64,000 nucleotides of DNA. It comes from Casuarina equisetifolia (lineage: Eukaryota; Streptophyta; Magnoliopsida; Fagales; Casuarinaceae). Under the pieces are notes generated by a model. That model had not been told where the DNA came from and did not search any database. It saw only the letters and a program-made list of their open reading frames with translations. A program made the translations under genes and the position numbers. The stretch is taken from NCBI GenBank assembly GCA_028551475.1, contig CM052360.1, forward strand, positions 27,226,682-27,290,681, given 5' to 3'. How positions within the stretch are numbered: position 1 is the stretch's first letter; each line of letters starts with the position of its first letter. Below are positions 47,901 to 58,500 of the stretch, one piece after another.

Positions 47901-49450
47901 GATGATAACTTTAAGATAATCAATGTTTTTGTCTGTTGGAAGGTTTAATGGACATCATAGTGATGGACCCATATGGGATGCTACTCCTCTGTTTATGATG
48001 TGGACTACTGGACTTCCAATAATTCTGGGGCTTTCCATGATTCGGCTTAGGTCCTTATTTTTCAGGTCATTGTACGAATGGATGCTTATTTTAGGCGAAG
48101 TTCCTTGTTTTTTCCCCCACTTTCTCTTTAGATCTTATGAACCTTTTGTATATGTTTAGTGTACTTAATGAATCTCTCCTTATGAACTTTAAATGCATTC
48201 TTTTCGTGAACGTTTTATGTGTTCCCCTTCCCTTTTTTGAGGCATTATAGCTATATGGGAAGAGAATACGTCATGTGGATCTGTAAATCAGAGTTCGAAC
48301 AAGCTTTACAACGAAGGCAAGTAGACATATCTTGATTTCTACTTCCTGAATGAGTTCTATCGGCTTTTAGCGAGCTTCCATCTCATTTCGCAATAGTGAG
48401 GGGGAAATGCGTTTGAACATAATGAGTCAATCACCAACAACTAAAGCAATTTCTCTCTCTCAAATGATTTGCATCACTGTAGACAAGATGCGTTTCCAAG
48501 TGAGAAGGTACCTTAGCATCTTGATGGAACTGAAGCCACTTGGAACCTAGACCATCATAGAGAAACAGGCTTGAATCATAAGATTTTCCATGTTTCTGAT
48601 GGTTCCCTTATCATTGATGGGTATGGTCCAACCCTACACTTAAGTCCATAATACTTCAAAGTTATTTCTGATCTAGATATAGCTTTGAAAAGTCGGACCT
48701 TCAAGTGGATTATCTGATATTCTCGTTTCTGTTTGTTTGCTTTACAGATCTGACATAAAAATTGATGATATCGTATCACCATCAAGCTTCTGAAACATGT
48801 AAACCAAAGGTTATAAATGGACTGTTCAATTCACGATTATGTCAGGTTGTGTAGATTAGGCTAAAGTGGCACATTTGAACAAGCGCATATACAAATAACC
48901 CTTTGCCCTTTTCCCCCCCTTTTTTAGCTTAATGACTTAGTATCAAGAGAAGCAAACATGGATGCAGAAAAATAAGGACTTAACAGCAAATGCTAGATAT
49001 ATCATTTACATGGATGTAGTTGTTTTTTTATATTATTTACATAGCCTTTATGCATGATATGTGTGTGTTGTTTCTTGCTATGTTTTTTCCATTTTTGGGA
49101 ATTGATCTAATCATGACTTCCAAATGATGTTAAATTAGACAATTTAGGTCCGAAATGGTTTCGTCAGCAGGTGACAGGAATACCAGTTGAATTCATTTCA
49201 GCATTGGAGGGACGGGGTCGGATAGCCGTCCTACGACAGGTTACCGAAACGCATGAAAAATGGTATTTAAGATTGCCAACTACACGTCTAAATCGTTGGT
49301 TGTGAAGGTAATAAGCAGGCATTCCTGGAAAAATCAGGCTGCACAACCGAAGATTAAGTACTTTACTTAGGTGAAGGCCCGTCCACCTACTTTTGTTGCC
49401 TTTGTGACTGGAAAGACCCAGCTCTTGACCACGGACCTCAGCTCTTTTCG
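41910..49450 (+). pseudogene. Der/EngA pseudogene (unit 2 copy)
   Basis: Exon relics: exon 1 about 42024-42195 (ATG replaced by GTG), exon 2 about 42705-42900 (GTPase-1 P-loop lost), exon 3 about 43098-43332, end of exon 4 about 45612-45712, exon 5 about 45961-46155 (a deletion removes part of the second P-loop), exon 6 about 46663-46789, and exon 8 from 49171 to about 49450. Exon 7 with flanking introns is deleted. Exon 8 has a stop after NRWL and is cut off by a gypsy fragment. Introns are still alignable, so it is a DNA-level duplicate. It begins within the leader region and so never had the Der promoter. Its first half is far more C-to-T/G-to-A changed than the second. Confidence 0.93.
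43390..45605 (-). mobile_element. Decayed Ty1/copia fragment inside the Der pseudogene
   Basis: Minus-strand translation shows integrase end blocks (VACVLKYQASILKTFRGDCV, then HMPTHILHGQISF and LHVFECLCFA, about 44850-44560) and, further on, RT blocks around PLHQIDIHNAFLHEDLDE and SLYSFKQ (about 43680-43550). It is inserted between exon 3 and exon 4 relics and replaces the counterpart of about 3940-4614. LTR ends and TSD were not resolved. All frames are broken. Confidence 0.75.
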
Positions 49451-49451
49451 A

Positions 49452-52400
49452 CATTTGAACTTTCCTTGTTTAAGTTTTGTCCGATAGCTCAAATAAAGCT
49501 ATCGGAGAATCCCAGCCAGAATGGTGGGATTCGAGACACCAACTCCTCTCCCTTTACCATTTGTGAACAGACAACTACACTAAACCTCTTCAATGAGGTT
49601 GGTGAAAACTATGACCTATATATGATATTTTCAACCTACGATTTCCTCTCTTGGTATTATCCTTTTCTCTCTATTCACGAGATTTATTCTTCAGCAGCTG
49701 CATATGTCAGAAATAACAACTTCTTAGCAATGAAGCTATACTCAGGTTAACAAACGGCTTATTCTCCTACAGCGTAGTCAGTAGCTTCCTTGAGGTTTAT
49801 ACATGATCCCTTTCTTGTTCAATACAGAATAGGAAATTATCAAGACAAACTTCGAAACAATGAAAGACTATGGTACCTGGTTCATGAGCATCATGAAGGT
49901 GTTAGGTGCATCTGTGGGATGTCTAACCACTCGTACACGTGTTTCTTCATTTTGAATATTGATTCTGTTCATCCTTTGCGCTTTCCCGTAGGCATGATAA
50001 GAAGCACCATGTAGGACACATATTTTCCACAAAGCCACAGGGACTTCTATGCTTATCACTGAATTCGTTCTTTAGTAACTCTTCTATCTTTTCTCTTACG
50101 ATCTCAATCTTTTTAGGCTAATCCAATGAGGTGGACATTTTGGTAAACACCAGACACCAAACACATGTTGTCTCTGATCCCAATGGATGACATTTTTCCA
50201 ACATGTTGTCAAAGTCTACGGAAATGAACACTATTCGGTGAAATCTAAATGCAAGTGAACATGTCGAACAAGTAATATAATAATAAAAAAGATATCGTCT
50301 CACAGAGATTGGTGATTATTAAACCAATTAATTACTAATAGTGAACAACTCCTAAAATTTATCTAGTAAATCAAATTGATAGATGATAGATTAACTAACT
50401 AAATCTAAGAAAACTAAATACAAGAAATATGTTAGAGCATATGATTTCACCATAATTACTAGGTATTAATATTGATTATTTATACTTGCAAGAGGGATAA
50501 TATCTATGTGATGACAGAACTTTCTAATTTATTTACTATCTTATGTCTAGGTATAACAAACATACTTAGTTCATTAATTCACTATATCTCTATATGTGAA
50601 TTGAAACAAACCAAATGTATTAGGATCTATGAACATTCCCAGTTTACACCGAAAGCCACACAAATAACATAATATATGTCTATCCATATTTAATTTATGG
50701 TTACATATTACAAGACGCAGCTGCATATCATCTCCTATCGGTCTCAAACATACAAATCAGATCATTCAAGTGGTAGCTAATCACTTAAAAGCATTAAACA
50801 TAGTAATATGTAACTTCACATAAATAAAATATCTTGCAAAACATAATAATCATAAGATTCATACCATCATAATTAGGTTACATCATAGCTCTAACAAAAA
50901 TAAACTAAAACATAAAGAAATAATGAGGAAGAATAGTAATAAGAAATAAAGAAGGCATCTTGAATCCAAGAACAAGAAGTCTATCACCCTTTTTGTCTTC
51001 TCTTCAAGAAAACCTTGAATTCTTGGCCTCTTTCTTGAGTTGTGCTCAATTTCCTCCTCTTCTTTTGCCTCTTCTCTTCTTTTAAATAGGGTTTAGGTTT
51101 AAACCTATCTCCTATCCTAATAGAACTGGGTTTTAAAAACCTAAAACAATTACACTTTGAATTCCTAAATTAATTAGGATTTGAATTCTTAACATGACTG
51201 AGTTTTCTAAATAAATAGAAAACCTAATAACAGTAGAAAATTTAATAACAATCATTCAAAACCCAAGCCCATCTTGACTCTTTTGATCTTGATATTAGGA
51301 TTTTGTTACATAATAAGCATCAGGTTCTCAATGTTCATTCTTTTTCTCCTTGCCTCCTTGTGCTGCATAAACAAGATAAATTTAGGTAAATAAAGAGGAG
51401 TTCAAATGTTTTCTCACAATTATTAAAGTTATTTATTGCCTAAAATAGGTAAAATAACTATATAAAAATAGAGTTATCAAACATGATTGCATCTATATCA
51501 ATCGTGTCACAAATAACCTCGTTATTATAATACTTGCCATGAAAGGAGAGACAAGAGACATTTTACTCCCTTCGTTATTCAACTCGCAAATTCAAAATTC
51601 TTAACAATCCTCTTAGCTACCACATTCTTGTTGACTACCACTTTTGATTATCAAATTATAGACCTTCTGATCTTTCTTTTTTCTTTTTCCTTTTCTTTTT
51701 CTTTGTCAAGTAAAGAGAGTTTGAGAATATGAGATGTCAAACCTAAGACTTAAGTTTTGAGTGATCAGTAATTAACTAGAAAACTACTAACCCATTGACT
51801 AAGATTAGAAGATATTGTAGTATTGAAAGAGTCTACTTGCTTAGGAAAACATAAGATTAACAGCATTACTAAATCAACCTGTTCTCCCTCTTTTCCAGTG
51901 CACCTAATCCTATCATTGATCTCATCTTTACGTTCACATTACTCCCTTAACAATCTCTAAGAGATTTCTTGGTGTAGCCTTTGAGTAGGAATTTGAGTCG
52001 ATAGACGGCTATCTACTACTAGAACTCTTGCCTTGGCTTGTTTAATCTAGAGTCTATTCAGAGTCTATTCAAGAAGTTTGAGTTTCTACCTTCATAATAG
52101 AGTCTCCAGCTTCGTACCCTAGTTGATCCAGTGACATGAAGCACGTCAATGACACGTTTTCCTAGAGGAGTTCCCCCTGGAGTAATCTCATCCTCTAGCT
52201 CTTCTCTAGCATGTCCCCCTTTTACGTCTCTTCTTCGGTCCAGTGAACCTGCCATCTGATTGCCCCTCGAATTATACGCCTTACATCATTTAGATAACTC
52301 GTGATTCGTTGATGTCTACTTTCCATTTTGATCTCCACTAGTAGGAAGGCTAGGATGATAAATAGTGTAGTTCTTCGCAGATTCACCTGCGTACAATTTT

Positions 52401-54130
52401 GACATATATGAAAGAGATATTGCTAGTTAAGCTTTTCTTGCTAGGTAATTGCCCTATTTTCTTTCATACTTTGACTGGCTTCTTTACTTGGTGTTTTCAT
52501 TTACCTTTTTCGGCAACTGGTCACACTTTTCACCTAAAAGTGACAAGTTTCACCATATGTTTCCTAGGATACCTCTATTATTTTGAAAAATTGTTCTAAT
52601 TTTAGTTATCCTATAAAGAAAGACTTAGATTTCTATATTCCCGTTAAGACTCTTATTATCTACTTTCTATTATAACTTTAAGTAATCTCTCTTCCCTGCC
52701 TTCATTAACGTCTAGCTAACCTCAATCTTCTTTCTCGTCAGGTTATCTTCACAGACTTGTTAAGATTATGATTAAGGTAGGAATTCAGTCAGCTTGGATC
52801 TTATCTATCACTATATTGACGATCAGAAGGATCTACATTGCATGACCTATTTGCGTTTTGATTTTGGTTAGCATCAAGTTCAAATGCAACTACATTTAGT
52901 GAACGACTGCCATGCGGCAGTAATTATCCTCAATCTTTACCTGTTAAAGCTTCTTGCTTATGAACAATATTGTTCGGTATCTTCTTATCTCTGTCGTGTT
53001 TTTTTTATCTTGTTAGACAAATCCCACCTAATACTAGTTGATGTAATGGAAGGAATAAGGATAGGGACGAAGTTACTTCAAACGGATTTGAAATTCAGAA
53101 CAAAAAGAAAACTGCCCCTTGAAAAAGTAAACTTACCTTTAATAATTCACTATGCCAAAGCCATATGTCATCGCCACCTTTATAAATGAGAAAATAGATT
53201 AACTAAAGTAATTATTGGTTCACTATTCCTATTATTTGTAAACCAGTACCATTACTTATTTATTCATCCTTTTTTTCTTTTTCAACTGTTCATTTTTGCC
53301 ATTCCTACTACTTACTACTTTTTCTTGTTACTCATTACTCTTTCACTAACTTGAGTTCTTCCTTGCCTTTTGGAACTTGTCCTACATCATAATTGATCTT
53401 GATGCAGCCTCTTGAGATTAAAGGGTAATTGCATACAACAATTTCAGCATCCGCATTTAGATTGACTCATTTGATGGGATTGGAGTTATTATTCTCTAAG
53501 AGACATATAAACCACTTGCTCATTGATCTCATTGAGTTCTTGTACTTTAAAAAAATATATGTACTAGAGCATCATTTGAGAATTCTGCATTTAATAAACT
53601 TCCTATGCTTGAGCGAAACCCTAGGAATAACCCAAAGCTGATAGTAGAGATTCTGTTTGTAAACTCATAAGTTTTAGAAGGTCTATTTGGATGGGAAAAC
53701 AAGATTTATCGGTTGGGTAACTTCTAGTACGCTTTTTATAATTATTTTTGTTAATGGTATCTCTCAAATAACTTGTCTAGCATAATCTCAAATAAGAGAT
53801 AATTAATACAAGATTATATTAATGCAACTCCATTGAATAGATTTGAACTTTTCAAATTTCAGAGTTTAAAGTAAGACCCTTTTGTGAACTATATGACCTT
53901 TTTACTAAAGTGACATAAGCTATATGAATGTATCCCTATAAATGGTACGAATTGACTATGTTGAGCAGCTGGATATGAACTTTGTGGAGTTGAAGCATCT
54001 AGTCCTGATGACTGAATAGAAATAGCATTTCCATGAGCTTCTACAGGTAATTTAATTGAATAATATGAGTAATTTGATGCACGATTTCACCTTATAACTA
54101 GGAATCTTAGATAAAAGACTGACTTGGATG
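49452..54130 (-). mobile_element. Ty3/gypsy fragments and unassigned insertion DNA
   Basis: On the minus strand a protease end with KYYNNEVICDTIDIDAIM lies at about 51550-51481, and an RT block TDAPNTFMMLMNQVP with following residues at about 49960-49860, as in Ty3/gypsy pol. A solo LTR of the Athila-like family splits them. From about 51700 to 54130 no gene is recognised; a basic minus-strand open frame at 52255-52058 has no known domain. The whole stretch is missing from unit 1. Confidence 0.6.
50232..51479 (-). repeat. Solo LTR of the Athila-like family (inverted)
   Basis: About 1248 bp, clearly the same LTR in reverse, ending TTATCA. Flanks AACAC (50227-50231) and AACAT (51480-51484) are a TSD with one C-to-T change. 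The terminal TG has become TA. It is more diverged than the copies at 30.5-37.7 kb, hence older, and interrupts gypsy sequence. Confidence 0.85.
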
Positions 54131-55510
54131 AAAGGAGACGAGTGCAAGAGTTTAAGGACGTGTGCAGTGGCTTGGACTTATCCTATAATATGCAGCGTGT
54201 TAGTTTAGACTTTGTACACCTTGTAATTGCTGCTTTCATGCTAAAAAGAAGTAGGTGATGGCTCTTTCTTTCCTTACCTTTTCGAACCAAAAGCGGTAAA
54301 GAAACGCAGTCTCTAAGTCAATGAACGCTCAATAGAATCTGTAAGAGGAAACTTTGGAGGTAGAAAAACGCCATCTCAAGAGCTATGGCTATTACAGCGA
54401 CTGGTTGACAATCAACCTTGTAATAGTTGGAGCTATGGTATGAAATCTATTCCTGGTGAATGATAGGTCCAAGAAAAAGAGGCACAAGTTCATAGTTTTG
54501 GAACAAAGAAGGCCTATCAGAACTATTAATCTACAGCATACTCATGCCAGAAAGCTAATACCCGCTAATATTTAGAAATCTGTAGGGAAGTTCATGTGCT
54601 TGACTCATTTTCTCTCCTTCTTCCCTAGCAAAAAAGGAGCATATATGCCTTTAACATCGACCAAGCATCCTTCACATGAAATTGGAGTCCATAATGGGTC
54701 ATTTTTCCGATCTGAAAGGGAAGAGTGGTGACTGTGTTCGTTGAAAATGAAACCTTTGATGAGAAAGGCACATCGTCTTGTTTCCATGGATCATTACAGA
54801 TCATTGCCCATCCTAGGATGCATATATGCTACGAGCAAAGTCGTTGGCATTAAGCTAGGTGCATTCCATTCTGGAATGTCAGTAGGACTAATGGCTGAGG
54901 AGTTAGGAGTGGGCAGTGACTAATAGGCCATTATAACGCTGTACATATAGTAGACATTAGGCTACCAGGACCTCCCTATGACAAACCCAGATAAGCCATG
55001 CTTATCACCATAGCGTACGCATGCACGCAAGGCCAGCAAAGCGTGTAAATGCGACTAGCTTGACTTTGCAGACACAATTATCACAAACTTCTAAAATAGT
55101 GTCAGTTCACAGCTATGTCATACACTACATGCACTTGCTATGTATAGAATGCCAATTTGAATGGTTTAAATTCCAATAGGTTATAGAGGAAGGTCAATAA
55201 GATCCTGGTACGCGGTAAAAATGGAATTGAAGACGGAAGGGCTCTAGAAGTACCTCATAGCCAGATCTGGCCCCTCTAAAGTTGGCTGTTTTACGGGCGC
55301 TTCACCTTTATCTAAAGCACCAAGAACAAAGACAAATTTTCTTTTTGGAGGGGTTAGTTCGTCTCCTCACCAACCGAAAAAGCGAAATGGGTCTGTTTTT
55401 CCTCTCTCCGTTTCTGAATGTTGGCTGGTGGAAGGGGTCCGACTCCTGCCATATTCTCCAAGATACCTTAGTCCATGCATGGTGATCATCTGTGTGTATC
55501 AATCATGGCA
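54130..55510. repeat. Duplicated GC-richer block, copy 2
   Basis: Counterpart of 18920-20330; small indels only. No sustained ORF in either copy at the same place and phase, so it is probably not coding. Confidence 0.65.
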
Positions 55511-56032
55511 TCATCACCTTATATTTGAACACTGAACGGATGGTACGTGCATGTGTGTAGCTGTGAGTGCGTGAGAGAGAGAGAAAAAGAGAGAGGGAGA
55601 GAGAGAGAGTTTGCTTATGCCTTAATTCCCATATTAGGCTCCTTAGCTCCATCATTGGCTACTGTGTTTGATCCTCCATACCTCCAAGTCCCATTTACTT
55701 AGCCAAAAAAAAAAAAGCAAGAAGTTTTAAGGCAACAAGAAGTTCTCAAGTAGAAAAAACAGTTGCTAATTTATTTTTCTGTGAATTAAACACTTTTTTT
55801 TTCAAATGCAAGAAGAATATCTATCACATAAACTTCAGTGGCTTAAACAAATCTTACTACAAGGATCAAGTATGTCCTCGCTTAACCCGAAACCCTAACA
55901 TAGCGACAAACCATTGTCTGTCAATATAGGTCAAATATTCAGAAGTTAATTAGCAGAATTTAAACTAAGATAGCGAAATCACTAAAGCTAACATGAAATG
56001 TATATATATCTATGTACGTTTAGCTCATTAGA
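55511..56032. other. 3' flank of the NAC gene
   Basis: It holds a (GA)n microsatellite at about 55573-55610 and an A12 run near 55710, neither present in unit 1. The presumed NAC 3' UTR lies in the last 150 bases; no clear polyadenylation signal was chosen. Confidence 0.5.
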
Positions 56033-57931
56033 TTACTTGAAAGGATTGGTGTATTCTCGGTTTGCCTCTGGAATTGGATTCCAATCCCACAGTCGATCGG
56101 AGAAGGCGCTTGGAAGCATGCTTGGCAGTGTGTTGAGAACCAGTGGTTGTGAATTTGGGGGCAAGATGGAGAACTGGTTAGGTTGATGTTGAACATTGAA
56201 GAATTGTTGTTGCTGGCTGATACTTGAAGCTTGTTGGTAATTCACTAGTCTATGCAGATCATCCACAACGCTAGATGAGACAGAAGAAGCGCCTGTGAAG
56301 AATGTGGCACAAGTGGGGACTAAAGGACTAGCTTGCTCTGACTCGTGTATGAGAATTCCTTCCTCCACCGGAGCTGGTAGCCCAAGGGTGGTGTTGATTG
56401 CAGCTCGGTATGAATTGTGCTTGGAAAGCCCAAGAGCCGTGGTGATATCTGAACTACTTCTCCCATCTGTTTCGTTAGTCTTTTCCACTTCAATCTGCTG
56501 TGAATGTCCTACAAAAGCATGGAATTTTTCCATTGAATTATGAACTGTGTCTTGCTGCTTTCTAACTGACTGAGCTACTCCAGATGAGGACGCCTTCGAT
56601 GGAAGAGAACGAGGGAGAGAAGGGTGGTCTTCAACTCCGGCTCTCTTGTATACACGGCAAAGGGAAATCTCTGCCTGAAAAAAGAAACACTTAAAAATTG
56701 GATACAAGCAAGGAAGGAGAAGTTGGTGACGACTGACACAATTTCAGTAGAAAGTAAGGGACTTAAATGGAGTTTTCAGACATTCAGATTGGATTCAAAT
56801 CATATGTTCTTTATCGATTACTGAACTTAAAGTCGTGGCACACTGCTGCGAAATTCACATGAAACAGATTAAGAACCCCATAAAATAATGATAAATTTGA
56901 AACCCAGATTGGCAATAGTTTTCCTGCCAATTTCGTTTTTCCCGTGCATGCTCTTCTAGTAGTTTTGGGGTCTGCTACAGATCCATATCTTGGGACTGAA
57001 CCCTTTGAGCAACTCGGCCTTGCAAGAAACTTTTTAAGAAGAGATTGTGCACCAATTCAAGGTCCATAAACTAGGGTTAGTGAGGAGAAAGTAAGAAGAT
57101 GGCATAAGGAGGACGAGGACTCCAGCTACTTCTTTTTGTCAGAAATGAGGGGAACCGAAACTCCATGGGAGACTCACTCTTTTCTTGGTTTACAAGATTC
57201 TTGATAAAGAAAAGCTTCTTACCTTCTGATAGCGTTCAGTTTCGTGCTGTGGCAGGCGATACTCATTCATGATCCAGCTGGTTCGGATGCCTTTGGGAGC
57301 TTTACCGGAATAGAAAACTAGGGTTTTCTTTAGGCCAATCGACCGGGAGTTCTCTGTTCGAATCATTCTGTCAGCTCCGGTGGCCTTCCAGTAGCCAGAA
57401 GTGGTAACACGATTGGGACGATCCCCGTTGCGATACTTGCGGTCTCTGGGGACATAGAAGAACCATTCCTTCTCCCCAATTGCAGCCAAGGCTTACCAAA
57501 ACACACACAAACACAGAGAAAAAGGTTGAATTAATTGAACAGACACACAGATACAGACGCTAACATCTATATATAGATATATATGTGAATATTTATATAG
57601 CAAGTAGACAACATCTTGAATAATTTAAGAGAAAAGGATAAAATTGCACATGCTACTTGTGGAAGATAGGATCCTTGAGAAAGAAGGTAAGTTTACCAGG
57701 AAGCTCCCAAGGGTCATAGCGATAAAGATCCAGAAAAGTGATGAGTTCCACGTTGAAGCGCTTGCCCTCTACCTTACGGCGAAGGTAGAATTCTACCAGT
57801 TCTTCCTCCGTCGGGTGGAAGCGGAATCCGGGCATCACCATATCATGCTCATGATCGTCAACTTCAGGCTTGTTGTTGTTGTTGCTGCTGCTGTCGTCGT
57901 GACTCATGTTTGAGCTTGCTGCAATTGCCAT
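56033..57931 (-). CDS. NAC035: NAC domain transcription factor, NAC035/LOV1 type, complete
   Basis: NAC proteins are plant nuclear transcription factors; the LOV1/NAC035 group affects flowering time and cold response in Arabidopsis. Exons on the minus strand are 57931-57697, 57491-57223 and 56674-56033, all GT-AG with matching phases, giving 381 residues. The NAC domain is complete: subdomain [62 protein letters not shown] with [61 protein letters not shown]. The C-terminal region has [11 protein letters not shown] and ends [18 protein letters not shown], typical of this group. MAIAAS at 57931 is preferred over ATG at 57946 because the family begins MAI. Unlike its unit 1 copy it has no disabling change. 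Confidence 0.93.
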
Positions 57932-58500
57932 AAACTGTGTAATCAAATCAGAAGGTAATAATGGATTCCTCTGCGGCTTTAGCCTTCCCTATCATTTATA
58001 CCACGAGAGCAATTCCGTACGATTTGAGTAGTGCAAGTGGTAAGCAAGATAAGGGACAGTAAAACTGTCGTACCTCCCAAAAACTTCTCTCTCTCACTCT
58101 GTCTGTCTCTCTCTAAAATGGGTGAGGAAGAAGAAGAAGAACAAGAAGAAGAGAGAAGAAAATTGAAGACCGGAGTTAATAGAAAGATCTACATAGCTTT
58201 CAGGCCCTACTTGGAAGAGGTGTGCGTTAAGGTGTTTAAGATGAGAAAATGACATCTCGGAAATAGGACAGGGTGGCTACAGCCCTTGGCGGTGCCTTTG
58301 GACCTTTCTTCCACCACAAAAAACGTTAAAACTCTTCTCCTATGCATTTTCTTTCTTCTAACTTCGCACACTAAATTATGAAATTCAACTAGCTTTGGTG
58401 GCCTAAATCAATGTAACTCACACGCTCCTTTGCTCACATATATGCTTCATTTTCATCACTATGAACATTATTAGAAACCCAATTGTCTAATCCAAAACTA
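57932..58500 (-). promoter_or_regulatory. NAC gene upstream region
   Basis: This stretch is conserved in three places (here, 23137-23510 and 24561-24960), which suggests it belongs to the original promoter and leader. A TATTTATACC-like motif is not perfect here (ATTTATACCACGAG near 57991), yet this AT-rich word followed by CGAG recurs in all copies and is a plausible TATA region. A CT-rich then GAA-rich stretch at about 58083-58160 is found only here. Confidence 0.45.

Noticed and set aside
49482..49505. Small palindromes (CCGATAGCT/AGCTATCGG and GAATCCCA/TGGGATTC)
   Set aside because: Short arms of 8-9 bases inside decayed transposon DNA are expected by chance, and no T-run or gene end is associated.
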